From Arthrobacter_E sp044748305 (GTDB lineage: Bacteria; Actinomycetota; Actinomycetes; Actinomycetales; Micrococcaceae), in contig NZ_JBIVFT010000004.1 of the NCBI RefSeq assembly GCF_044748305.1, positions 1 through 64,000 of the forward strand: a DNA stretch of 64,000 bases, written 5' to 3'. Made by a program: the position numbers and the translations under genes. The notes under the pieces are model-generated. The model had not been told where the DNA came from, did no database searches, and saw only the letters and a list, made by a program, of their open reading frames with translations. Shown piece by piece: positions 7,451-15,167 of this stretch (position 1 is the stretch's first letter; each line of letters opens with the position of its first letter).

Positions 7451-8913
7451 GCGGCGGCTCCTTCGACAGTGCCGCGGGCAGGACTCGCGGGGTGCGCCTG
7501 CGTTTCCGCAGGGACCGGGGGCTGACCTTTGAAGAACACCCGGCGCAGACCCTCGGCGATGGCCAGGACCACGAGGTTCGGGAGCAGCGAGACGAGGCCC
7601 GAGTCGATCCCGCCGGTCTTGATGTTGCCGAAGGTGATGATGGCCACCGAGAGGACGCCCGCCAGGATGCCCAGCACCACCGGGATGCCGTGGACCCGGA
7701 CTCGCTTGGCATTGGCGAAAGCGACGGCGGGGGCCATCTGGGTGAGACCGCCGTAGGTCAGGAGCAGCAGTGCACCGATGTCGGACTTGGCCAGACCGAA
7801 GGCGAGCGCAAGGCCCACCGCCACCGCAACGATCAGGTGGTTGAGACGGAAGCGGAGCCGCTGATTCTTGACCGGGAGCAGATTGTTGGAGACGAGCATC
7901 GAGATGCCCATCGCGATCGCCCCCGCGGGCACCATGGCCGCAGCTGCGCCACCGATGGCGATGACGGCCAGGAGCGGATCAGGCAGGGTCTGCTGCGCGA
8001 CGCTGAGCAACACGGTGTTGCCGGTCGTCTTCGGCTTGAGGATGAGGATCCCGGCCAGGCCTGCGAAGATCGGGATGAACAGGCTCAGCTGGTAGAGGGC
8101 GAGCCAGCTGTTGTTGCGCCGCAGGATCGCGCCGCTCTTCGCAGCCAGAACCGGTGGCCACAGGTGAGGGAAGGTGTTGAATCCCGCGCCGAGGCCGGTC
8201 ACGATGACGGAGCTGACCCAGAAGGTCGCGTCCAGGCCGGGGCGGGAGATGGTGAAGTACCCGGAAGAGATCGCGTTGACCTTGGCCACCACGTCCGGAA
8301 CAGCTCCGACGCCGGCGATGACCCCGGCCAGGACGATCACCAGGGCCGCGACCATGATGAAGTCCTTGAAGATCGCCACACGGGCCAGCCCTCGCAGACC
8401 GGCCCAGATGACGAAGACCACCACGAGGACGCTGGCCACGATCATGCTGTAACCGCTCGCGTCGGAGCTTCCGGTGGCGAGCTGCACGATGAGTCCCAGC
8501 CCGGTGATCTGCAGCTGGAGGTACGGGATGAGGAACACGGCGCCGACCAGCGCGACGGTCTTGCCCAGTGTGCGGCTGCCGAAGCGGTCCTGGAAGAAGT
8601 CCGCCATGGTCAGGTACCCACGGTTGGCTCCGAGCTGCCGCTGACGCGGCAGGATGAAGTACTGCAGTACGCAGGCGATCGTCAGATAGCCGACCGCGAA
8701 GAGGGCGCTCATACCGCCTCCGAAGGCGATGCCTGCGAGCCCGAGGAAACTGAAAGTGGTCAGCGATTCACCGGCCTGGAGGAACCAGGTGGTCCAGCGA
8801 GGGAGGTCGCGCTTGCCCACCGACCAGCCGGACAGTGAGGTCTGCCGGGCGCGGGACCAGACGCCGATGGCGCCGATCAGGACGATGCCGAGAATGATCA
8901 AGACGGTGAGCAT
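7447..8913 (-). CDS. Sodium:solute symporter (SSS family)
   Basis: The 488-residue membrane protein has about 13 hydrophobic segments and the SSS-type opening GWSVGKRDLPRWTTWFLQAG, followed by ESLTTFSFLGLAGIAFGGG. It probably imports an organic solute with Na+. The adjoining DUF3311-like gene, joined by a TGATG stop/start, is a common partner of this transporter group. It is co-transcribed with amidase and CoA-transferase genes, so its substrate is probably the amide or acid they process. Confidence 0.88.
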   Translation of the reverse strand: MLTVLIILGIVLIGAIGVWSRARQTSLSGWSVGKRDLPRWTTWFLQAGESLTTFSFLGLAGIAFGGGMSALFAVGYLTIACVLQYFILPRQRQLGANRGYLTMADFFQDRFGSRTLGKTVALVGAVFLIPYLQLQITGLGLIVQLATGSSDASGYSMIVASVLVVVFVIWAGLRGLARVAIFKDFIMVAALVIVLAGVIAGVGAVPDVVAKVNAISSGYFTISRPGLDATFWVSSVIVTGLGAGFNTFPHLWPPVLAAKSGAILRRNNSWLALYQLSLFIPIFAGLAGILILKPKTTGNTVLLSVAQQTLPDPLLAVIAIGGAAAAMVPAGAIAMGISMLVSNNLLPVKNQRLRFRLNHLIVAVAVGLALAFGLAKSDIGALLLLTYGGLTQMAPAVAFANAKRVRVHGIPVVLGILAGVLSVAIITFGNIKTGGIDSGLVSLLPNLVVLAIAEGLRRVFFKGQPPVPAETQAHPASPARGTVEGAAA

Positions 8914-9194
8914 CAGCGGGCCTCACTCTCGGAGAGCGCCGCAAGACGTTCGGCGTCGACGGCGGCTTCCGCAGCGTCGAGCACATCCCCGCCGTCTCGG
9001 AGATAGCTCCGCTCGACGATCTGCAGCGCCGCGACAGCCCCGATGACCATGCCGGTCATCCAGACGGCGGCGGCGGGGATCCCGAACCAGAAGGTGGGAG
9101 TCGAGACGAAAGGCAGGAACGGGGTGATGATGATGCCGACGACGGGTGTCAGCGCGATGGTCAGTCGTTTCGGGGATGCCAGGGCAGTGCTCAC
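8913..9194 (-). CDS. DUF3311-like small membrane protein
   Basis: The 93-residue protein has two transmembrane segments, about residues 10-30 and 34-58, with FVSTPTFWFGIPAAAVWMTG between and within them. This is the PxFxxGxP pattern of DUF3311 proteins, which are usually encoded beside SSS transporters and may be accessory subunits. The C-terminus is short, acidic and cytoplasmic. Its stop shares a base with the symporter start, and its start overlaps the amidase stop by 4 bp. Confidence 0.75.
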   Translation of the reverse strand: MSTALASPKRLTIALTPVVGIIITPFLPFVSTPTFWFGIPAAAVWMTGMVIGAVAALQIVERSYLRDGGDVLDAAEAAVDAERLAALSESEAR

Positions 9195-10621
9195 AGGACT
9201 GCAACTCCTTGAGGACGAATGGTCGAGCAGAGAGAGATCTTCTCGAAGGCGGCGGCGAGACGGAGCAGCCTGGCGTCGCTGCCACGTGCTCCGATCATCT
9301 GGAGGCCGACGGGAAGACCGGCGGGCGTGAAACCAGCCGGGACCGACAGGGCGGGGAGGCCCAGCGGGGTGAAGAGGTAGGGTGCGCGCATCCAGTCCAG
9401 GTAGGTCTCGAGCTGCTCGCCCTCGATCTCGGTGGGGTATTCGAGATCGGCGTTGAAGGGTGCCACCTGGGAGGCGGGTGCGATCACCAGGTCGTAGCGG
9501 GTGAAGAACTCGCCGGCGTTGCGGATCAGACGGGTCATCGTCTCTTCCGCCCGGTAGACGTCGCGACCGCTGAGCCGGGAGCCTTCCCGGATGTTCCAGG
9601 CGAGGAAGTGATTGAACAGCCCAGGGTCGGCTGCCAGGTCGTCACCCCACGCAGCGTCCATGGACGCCGCACGGAGCGTACGGAAGACCTCATCCGAGCC
9701 GTCGAGATCGGGGCACGCGATCTCCACGGTCGCGCCCGCTGCTGCGAGTGCCGCGGCCTGCGCCTCGACGACGTCGAGCACCTGGCGCTCCACCGGAACG
9801 CGGCCGCCGAGGGTTGGGGCGAAAGCGATGCGCAGACCGGCGAAGTCCTCGGGCCGGGGCTCCGTGGACCAGTCCGCCGCATTCAGTGGGAAGTCTGAGA
9901 ACGGGTCGCTGTCGTGCCGGCCCGTCATCGCCGAGAACAAGAGCGCGGTGTCCGCCGCGTTCCTGCCCATGGGGCCCGCGATGCCCAGCGGGAAGAAGAC
10001 GTTGCTGTTCTCCGCGTTGGGCACCATGCCCGGCGTCGGCCGGAGTCCGACGACATTGCAGAACGACGCCGGGTTCCTCAACGAGCCGCCCATGTCGCTG
10101 CCGTCGGCGATCGGCTGGAATCCGGCAGCGAGCGCGGCCGCCGCACCGCCGCTGCTGCCTCCGGCGGACTTGCTGAGGGCGTAGGGGTTCCGGGTGACGC
10201 CGAAGACGCGATTGAAGGTGTGGGACCCGGCGGCGTACTCGGGCACGTTCGTCTTGCCCAAGCGGATGGCGCCGGCGTCCAGGATCCGCTGGACGTGCAG
10301 ATCGTTGGTTTCGGGGACGAAGTCCCGGGTCCGCGGGTGACCGAAGGTGGTTCGCAGACCGGCGGTGGACGCGGTGTCCTTGAAGCTGATCGGCAGGCCA
10401 TGCAGGGGGCCGAGTGCCTCGCCTGCGGACTGTCTGCGGTCGGCATCCACGGCGGCGGCACGTGCGCCCTCTTCATCGAGGGTCACCACGGCGTTCACCA
10501 GCGGGTTGGCTGCCCGGATCTGCTCGAGGTGAGCTTCAAGCACCTCGACGGCGGAGACCTCTCCGCTGCGGATCATGGTGGCAAGCTCCACAGCACCGGT
10601 GTACACCAACTCGTTCGTCAT
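9191..10621 (-). CDS. Amidase-signature hydrolase
   Basis: The 476-residue amidase-signature enzyme carries the whole Ser-cisSer-Lys triad: Lys in LPISFKDTAST near 80, then AGGSSGGAAAALAAG and GSDMGGSLRNPASF. It hydrolyses an amide, or possibly an ester or ureido bond. It is the first gene of a five-gene overlapping operon that continues into transporter, CoA-transferase and carboxyltransferase genes, so the acid product is probably the useful carbon source. The family spans GatA, ureidomalonase, allophanate hydrolase and many others, so the substrate is open. The ribosome site AAAGG is rather far (10 nt) from the ATG. Confidence 0.88.
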   Translation of the reverse strand: MTNELVYTGAVELATMIRSGEVSAVEVLEAHLEQIRAANPLVNAVVTLDEEGARAAAVDADRRQSAGEALGPLHGLPISFKDTASTAGLRTTFGHPRTRDFVPETNDLHVQRILDAGAIRLGKTNVPEYAAGSHTFNRVFGVTRNPYALSKSAGGSSGGAAAALAAGFQPIADGSDMGGSLRNPASFCNVVGLRPTPGMVPNAENSNVFFPLGIAGPMGRNAADTALLFSAMTGRHDSDPFSDFPLNAADWSTEPRPEDFAGLRIAFAPTLGGRVPVERQVLDVVEAQAAALAAAGATVEIACPDLDGSDEVFRTLRAASMDAAWGDDLAADPGLFNHFLAWNIREGSRLSGRDVYRAEETMTRLIRNAGEFFTRYDLVIAPASQVAPFNADLEYPTEIEGEQLETYLDWMRAPYLFTPLGLPALSVPAGFTPAGLPVGLQMIGARGSDARLLRLAAAFEKISLCSTIRPQGVAVL

Positions 10622-10686
10622 GAGTCACTTACCTTTGGAATAGTTTTATTTTGAGCCACATAATCGCGAACTCAAGAGCGATGTGG

Positions 10687-10700
10687 ACCACACTAGTGGT
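10687..10700. promoter_or_regulatory. Possible operator upstream of the amidase operon
   Basis: ACCAC-ACTA-GTGGT is a perfect short dyad in an AT-richer stretch 66 bp before the amidase start. The Lrp-type regulator encoded next door is a possible binder. The evidence is weak because the arms are only 5 bp. Confidence 0.3.
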
Positions 10701-10802
10701 GTAGATCACTTTTGACCAGAGGCTTGCCTCAGACAATTCATCGCCGAGAGTCCGCAGCGGAGCGCCCGGGCATCGCACGGAGAGGACCATCCGGGCATGG
10801 AC

Positions 10803-10838
10803 GATGAGAGCCGGCCCCTCGAGGGGCCGGCTCTCATC
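10803..10838 (-). terminator. Perfect 36-bp palindrome after the Lrp-type gene
   Basis: The sequence GATGAGAGCCGGCCCCTC is followed at once by its exact reverse complement. It lies 48 bp past the regulator stop and separates that gene from the amidase operon on the same strand. Confidence 0.75.
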
Positions 10839-10885
10839 ACACCGGGGATGCGGCAGAAAAGCCGCGCTGAACTGCGAGAAGAGCG

Positions 10886-11845
10886 TCAGGCCCTGGCGCG
10901 CACGCCGCCTCGCTTATAGGCACGGACCACGACCGAAGTGCGCATCGCATGAGCACGCGAGGCCCACTCGGACTCGGTGATGAAGGCCCGGAGCTCCGGG
11001 AGGCCGGAGAGCGTCACATTCACCATGAGCTGGAACTCACCCATGGTCATGGCGGCGTAACGCACGCCCGGCTCGGCCGAAACCAGGCGCCCGACGGCGG
11101 CCACATCATTGGGGGCCGTGCGGATCCAGATGACCGCTTCGATGGGGAGCCCGATGTCCGCCGGCTCCACGATCGCCCGCACACTGAGCTTGCCTTCCTC
11201 CAGAAGCGCCGTCATGCGCCGACGGACGGCCGGAGCGGACAGGCCGACCGCTTCGCACAACTCCGAGGTGGGCACCCGGCCATCGGCCACCAGGAGACTG
11301 ACGAGAATCTGGTCCGTCTCATCAAGGGCTGCGGCGATCGGGCCTCTGCTCGGGGGCGGGCGCGTATCCAGCAGGGCTTCGATCTCCGGCTGGGCGATGA
11401 GGCCGGGATGCCAGTCGGCGACGGTGCGGAAGTACTCCAGCACCGGAGAGGCGTCCACCTGGGTGACCCCCTCCACGGCCGGAAGCTCGTCCAGCACCAG
11501 GGCCGACAAGCGTCCGGGGCTCTCCTGGACCTCCATGATGATGCGCGTCGGGCCGGTCAGCGCATACAGGAAGGTCACATCCGGCCCGTCGGCGAGCGTT
11601 CCCGCGATCTCAACGAGGCAGGCCGGTGCGCACTGAACCTCCACCAGATGCGTGGCCGCCACGGAGACCAGCCCCGCGATGCGAACGGCGCCGGAGTCCA
11701 GCAGGGCGATCCCCCGGCGGGTCACGGTGCGGAACGGCTCACCCAGGACCTCCGCGATCCGACGCCACGAAGCGCGCCCATTGACCTGAAGTGCGGTGAC
11801 GATGCGCCGGTCCAGTTCATCGAGCTCATGTGCGGGTGTGAGCAT
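10886..11845 (-). CDS. Lrp/AsnC-type regulator, double-length
   Basis: The product of about 319 residues holds two Lrp-type units. The first winged helix is LDELDRRIVTALQVNGRASW near residue 8, followed by a RAM-like domain. A second helix-turn-helix, DQILVSLLVADGRVPTSELC near 180, is followed by another RAM-like half. Single Lrp proteins have about 150 residues, so this is the fused form often seen in actinobacteria. Of two in-frame ATGs, the one at 11845 has GGGGG at good spacing, while the one at 11851 directly abuts it. It probably controls the amidase operon just downstream. Confidence 0.8.
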   Translation of the reverse strand: MLTPAHELDELDRRIVTALQVNGRASWRRIAEVLGEPFRTVTRRGIALLDSGAVRIAGLVSVAATHLVEVQCAPACLVEIAGTLADGPDVTFLYALTGPTRIIMEVQESPGRLSALVLDELPAVEGVTQVDASPVLEYFRTVADWHPGLIAQPEIEALLDTRPPPSRGPIAAALDETDQILVSLLVADGRVPTSELCEAVGLSAPAVRRRMTALLEEGKLSVRAIVEPADIGLPIEAVIWIRTAPNDVAAVGRLVSAEPGVRYAAMTMGEFQLMVNVTLSGLPELRAFITESEWASRAHAMRTSVVVRAYKRGGVRARA

Positions 11846-11913
11846 GACCATCCCCCCATTATGCCGGGGGCGCTCCTCCGCCCCCGAAGGCGCCGCCGGC
11901 CGCTTCCGAGAGC

Positions 11914-11959
11914 TTGTCGCACCAGATCGTTCCGATTACGATACTTTCCGTGTCGTATC
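11914..11959 (+). promoter_or_regulatory. Promoter and overlapping operator of the TetR gene
   Basis: TTGTCG (11914-11919), a 17-bp spacer and TACGAT (11937-11942) form a good sigma-70-type promoter whose start would be at or beside the GTG at 11950. The dyad GATAC (11940-11944) with GTATC (11955-11959) straddles the -10 and the start codon, a classic autorepression position. Confidence 0.6.
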
Positions 11960-12594
11960 TAAAAGAAGAGTCCCGCCCTCCGGGTCGGCCCCGCGATCCT
12001 CACCGCGAGGCGGCGATTCTGGCCGTCGTGACGGAACTCCTCGCCGACGTCGGCTATGAGGGGCTCACCTTCGAGCTCGTGGCCCGCCGCGCGGGGGCGT
12101 CGAAGCCCACGCTGTACCGGCGCTGGAGCACCAAACGCGACATGGTGGTCGCAGCGATCCGCGCCATGCCCGCAACGGGAAACGGCCGGACCATCGACAC
12201 CGGATCGCTCCGCGGTGATCTGCTGGAGCTGCTGGGAATTCTCGCGGAGACCCTCGCCTCGAGCGATACCGCGTTGGTGTCGACGCTCCTGCAGGCGGGA
12301 CTGTCGGATCCGGAACTCTGCGAACATCTCGAAGTCTCCACCGGCCCGAGCGGCGCCCGACTGCCCGCCGAGGTCCTCCGGCATGCGGCGGAACGCGGGG
12401 AACTCCCCCGCGACGCCGGCTCGTTCGCCTACGACGAAGTCGTCGGGGCCACGATGGTCACCCGCGCGCTCAACGCCCTCCCCTACGACGAGGGGTACCG
12501 GGAACAACTGGTGGACTCGGTTCTGCTTCCCGCGCTCCGCACCGCCGCAACCCCCACCCACTACGCCGGGATCTTCTCCGGCCGCATCCACTGA
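11950..12594 (+). CDS. TetR-family regulator
   Basis: The 214-residue protein has the TetR N-terminal helix-turn-helix LTFELVARRAGASKPTLYRR near residues 36-55, then a C-terminal ligand domain. The longer frame would begin at a TTG inside the -35 box. GTG 11950 is preferred because it lies 7 bp after the -10, giving a leaderless mRNA. A dyad over this start suggests autorepression. The dehalogenase gene begins 10 bp after the stop and is surely co-transcribed, so the ligand is probably that enzyme's substrate or product. Confidence 0.85.
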   Translation: MSYLKEESRPPGRPRDPHREAAILAVVTELLADVGYEGLTFELVARRAGASKPTLYRRWSTKRDMVVAAIRAMPATGNGRTIDTGSLRGDLLELLGILAETLASSDTALVSTLLQAGLSDPELCEHLEVSTGPSGARLPAEVLRHAAERGELPRDAGSFAYDEVVGATMVTRALNALPYDEGYREQLVDSVLLPALRTAATPTHYAGIFSGRIH

Positions 12595-12604
12595 GGAGTC
12601 AGAA

Positions 12605-13483
12605 GTGTCACCCGTCATTCCCGGTTTCCGGTACGCGACAATCCCCGGGCACGAAGGCATCGGAATCAAGGCGGCCGTCGGAGGTTCCGGCTCACCGGTC
12701 GTCCTGCTGCACGGCTTCCCGCAGACCCATCTGATGTGGCGTCACGTCGCCGCCGGACTCGCCACCGCCCACACCGTAATCGTCCCCGATCTGCGCGGAT
12801 ATGGGGACAGCGGCAAACCCCCCGCAGCAGCGGCCGAAACCTATTCCAAACGCACCATGGCGTCCGACGTCGTCGCCGTGGCCAAAGCCCTGGGGCACGA
12901 ACGCTTCGCCCTGATCGGCCACGACCGCGGGGCCCTTGTCGCCGTCCGTGCCGGGCTCGACCACCCGGACACCGTCACTCACCTGGGCATCCTCGACGTA
13001 CTTCCCACCCTCGACATGTGGGAGGTGCTGCACGGCGTCGACGCGGCCGTCGCCTGGCATCTCTACCTGATGGCCCAGCCGGCCGGTCTGCCGGAACGGA
13101 TGATCACGGCCACGGCGGATGAGTTCTTCGGCTCATTCCTCTCGGCGTGGGGAGCCGATGAAGCCGCCATGTCGCCCGAGATCCGAGAGGCCTATCTGGA
13201 TGCCTCCCGGAACGCGGTCCCGTCGATCGTGGCCGACTACCGGGCATCGGCCGGCATCGACCTCGAACATGACCGCGTGGACCGCTCCTCGGGCCGGACG
13301 CTGGCCATGCCGGTCGCCTCGATCGCCCAGGACTGGGGCGGACAGCTCGGCTTCGACCCCGAAGCACTCTGGCGGGTCTGGGCCCCGGACTTCGAATTCA
13401 CTCCCGTCACGGCGGGGCACTTCATGGCCGAGTCCCACCCCCAGGAGGTCATCGCCTTCGTCCGACGCCTCCTGAAAAGGTGA
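12605..13483 (+). CDS. Alpha/beta hydrolase, haloacetate dehalogenase-like
   Basis: The 292-residue enzyme has the oxyanion motif LLHGFPQTHLMWR, the strand RGYGDSGKP and an Asp nucleophile in LIGHDRGALVA, not Ser. The following LDHPDTVTHLGILDVLPTLD, WHLYLMAQPAGLPE and terminal GHFMAESHPQEV with the catalytic His match fluoroacetate/haloacetate dehalogenases. Epoxide hydrolases share this Asp elbow and cannot be fully excluded. GTG 12605 follows GAGGAG by 6 nt. The preceding TetR gene is probably its regulator. Confidence 0.8.
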   Translation: MSPVIPGFRYATIPGHEGIGIKAAVGGSGSPVVLLHGFPQTHLMWRHVAAGLATAHTVIVPDLRGYGDSGKPPAAAAETYSKRTMASDVVAVAKALGHERFALIGHDRGALVAVRAGLDHPDTVTHLGILDVLPTLDMWEVLHGVDAAVAWHLYLMAQPAGLPERMITATADEFFGSFLSAWGADEAAMSPEIREAYLDASRNAVPSIVADYRASAGIDLEHDRVDRSSGRTLAMPVASIAQDWGGQLGFDPEALWRVWAPDFEFTPVTAGHFMAESHPQEVIAFVRRLLKR

Positions 13484-13509
13484 CCGGCGCCTTCTGAGAA
13501 GGTGACCGG
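13466..13509 (+). repeat. Tandem duplication of the dehalogenase gene tail
   Basis: Two adjoining 22-bp units, 13466-13487 and 13488-13509, agree at 20 positions. The first contains the last codons and the TGA stop, and the second is non-coding. Confidence 0.7.
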
Positions 13510-13526
13510 GACGTCGTCGCCGCGGG

Positions 13527-14351
13527 CTAGCCGAGGCCTGTGGCCTTCCCCAGCAGGTCATAGCCCACGAAGGCTCCGACATCCAGGAGCGCGTGGGCGA
13601 TGACCAGCGGCATCACCCGGCCCCAGCGCAAGTACACCCAGCCGAACACCAGCCCCATGACCACGTTTCCCAGGAACGGCCCGAACCCCTGGTACAGGTG
13701 GTAACTGCCCCGCAGCACCGCACTGATGAGCAGGATCCATCCCGGCCGGACCCCCAGCTGGCCCAGCCTGCGGAACAAGTAGCCCACCACCAGGGTCTCC
13801 TCCAGGATTCCGTGACGGATGCCGGAGAGCACGAGCACGGGAACCGTCCACCAGTAGGCGTCGAGCGCCGCCGGAATGATCGCCGTCGTGATCCCCAAAG
13901 CACGGCCCACCGCATAGAGACCAAGCGTCCCCGCACCGATCCCCACCGCAAGCGCAAGTCCAGCACCTCCGTCGCGCACCGGGCGTCGCCAGTCGAGGCC
14001 CATGCCCCGCCAGGGACGCAGCCGCGCCGCGCCGGCCCACGGCAGGAAGGTCATGAGCAGGTAGAAACCAAGCAAGACCGGGACCAGGGAGAACACGATG
14101 TCGAGCAGCTGATAGATCAGATCGAACACTTCGCGCGTGCTCTGCGGGGCGTTGAGCGTCGAGGTCGCGGACACGAGCGGGCCACGGCTGAGTTTGTCGG
14201 CGAGCTGCACCACCGAGTACACCGCCGACTGCCCCAGCGAGAGGGCGAACAGGAGGCCGATCTCCCAGCCGAGCCGCTTGCGCTGAGCCCCAAGAGCGAG
14301 CGGTTCCACGTCAAGGGACGACGACGGCGTGAGCGACTTCAGGCGGGCCAT
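13527..14351 (-). CDS. CPBP-family intramembrane metalloprotease
   Basis: The 274-residue protein has about eight membrane segments. It carries the glutamate motif ILEETLVVGYLFRRLG near residue 180 and a later HALLDVGAFVGYD, the metal-binding motifs of the CPBP (Abi/Rce1-like) family. Family members process prenylated or secreted peptides or give bacteriocin immunity; the role here is unknown. TACAGT lies 6 bp before the ATG, so the mRNA is probably leaderless. It is divergent from the histidine phosphatase gene. Confidence 0.85.
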   Translation of the reverse strand: MARLKSLTPSSSLDVEPLALGAQRKRLGWEIGLLFALSLGQSAVYSVVQLADKLSRGPLVSATSTLNAPQSTREVFDLIYQLLDIVFSLVPVLLGFYLLMTFLPWAGAARLRPWRGMGLDWRRPVRDGGAGLALAVGIGAGTLGLYAVGRALGITTAIIPAALDAYWWTVPVLVLSGIRHGILEETLVVGYLFRRLGQLGVRPGWILLISAVLRGSYHLYQGFGPFLGNVVMGLVFGWVYLRWGRVMPLVIAHALLDVGAFVGYDLLGKATGLG

Positions 14352-14357
14352 GTCACC

Positions 14358-14363
14358 ACTGTA
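14358..14363 (-). promoter_or_regulatory. -10 box of a leaderless transcript (CPBP gene)
   Basis: On the minus strand TACAGT is followed by six bases and then the ATG at 14351. This is the TAnnnT-N6-ATG spacing of leaderless actinobacterial mRNAs. Confidence 0.55.
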
Positions 14364-14406
14364 GTTTCGGCACCTGTGTCCCGCGCGCCGCGGCGGGCCG
14401 GGGACC

Positions 14407-14412
14407 TAGGCT
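14407..14412 (+). promoter_or_regulatory. -10 box of a leaderless transcript (phosphatase gene)
   Basis: TAGGCT is followed by six bases and then the ATG at 14419. No ribosome site is visible in those six bases. Confidence 0.55.
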
Positions 14413-14418
14413 GTACCC

Positions 14419-15099
14419 ATGAGCGCGCCGCAGCAAATCATCATGATCAGGCACGGCCAATCGGCGGCCAATGTGGACACCGGCATCTACAACCGTGTGC
14501 CGGACTACCGCATCCCGCTCACCGAACAGGGTTTCGCCCAGGCCCGGGAGGCCGGCGAACGCATCCGGCGTCAGCTGGACGGCCAGCAGGTCTGCGTCTA
14601 CGTCTCCCCGTACCTCCGCGCATACCAGACGCTGGAGGCGCTGGCTCTGGGCGACCTCACCGAGCGGGTCATCGAAGAGCCTCGCCTGCGGGAACAGGAC
14701 TGGGCCAATTTCCAGATCGCCGGGGACATCGCGGATCAGAAGGAACTGCGCAATGCCTACGGTCATTTCTTCTACCGTTTCCGGGAGGGGGAATCAGGCT
14801 CGGACGTCTACGACCGCATCTCCAGTTTCATGGAGACGCTGTACCGCCATTGGTCCAAGCCCAGCTACGCACCCAACACCCTGCTGGTGACGCACGGCCT
14901 GACCATGCGCCTGTTCTGCATGCGCTGGTTCCACTGGTCGGTGGAGTACTTCGAATCCCTCAACAACCCCGGTAACGCGGAGATCCGGACCCTCATGCGC
15001 CAGGGCGATGGCAAGTACCGCCTGGACACACCGTTCAGCCAATGGACCGACTGCCGCGAGACGGCGACCGTTCTGGACGCACCTCAGCTGCGCTTCTGA
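14419..15099 (+). CDS. Histidine phosphatase family protein
   Basis: The 226-residue protein has the phosphohistidine motif MIRHGQSAANVD (His 12), YVSPYLRAYQTLEAL and the second catalytic region LLVTHGLTMRLFCMRW near residue 157. It belongs to the phosphoglycerate-mutase-like group but is not specific enough to be called GpmA. Its substrate is unknown. The start is probably leaderless (TAGGCT box 6 bp upstream), and the gene is convergent with the maleate carrier gene. Confidence 0.85.
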   Translation: MSAPQQIIMIRHGQSAANVDTGIYNRVPDYRIPLTEQGFAQAREAGERIRRQLDGQQVCVYVSPYLRAYQTLEALALGDLTERVIEEPRLREQDWANFQIAGDIADQKELRNAYGHFFYRFREGESGSDVYDRISSFMETLYRHWSKPSYAPNTLLVTHGLTMRLFCMRWFHWSVEYFESLNNPGNAEIRTLMRQGDGKYRLDTPFSQWTDCRETATVLDAPQLRF

Positions 15100-15167
15100 A
15101 CGGCGCCTCCCAGACGCGATCGGACCCTCGACGCTACTCCCCCCGGCAGTGCCTCGGGCCGGGCCGC

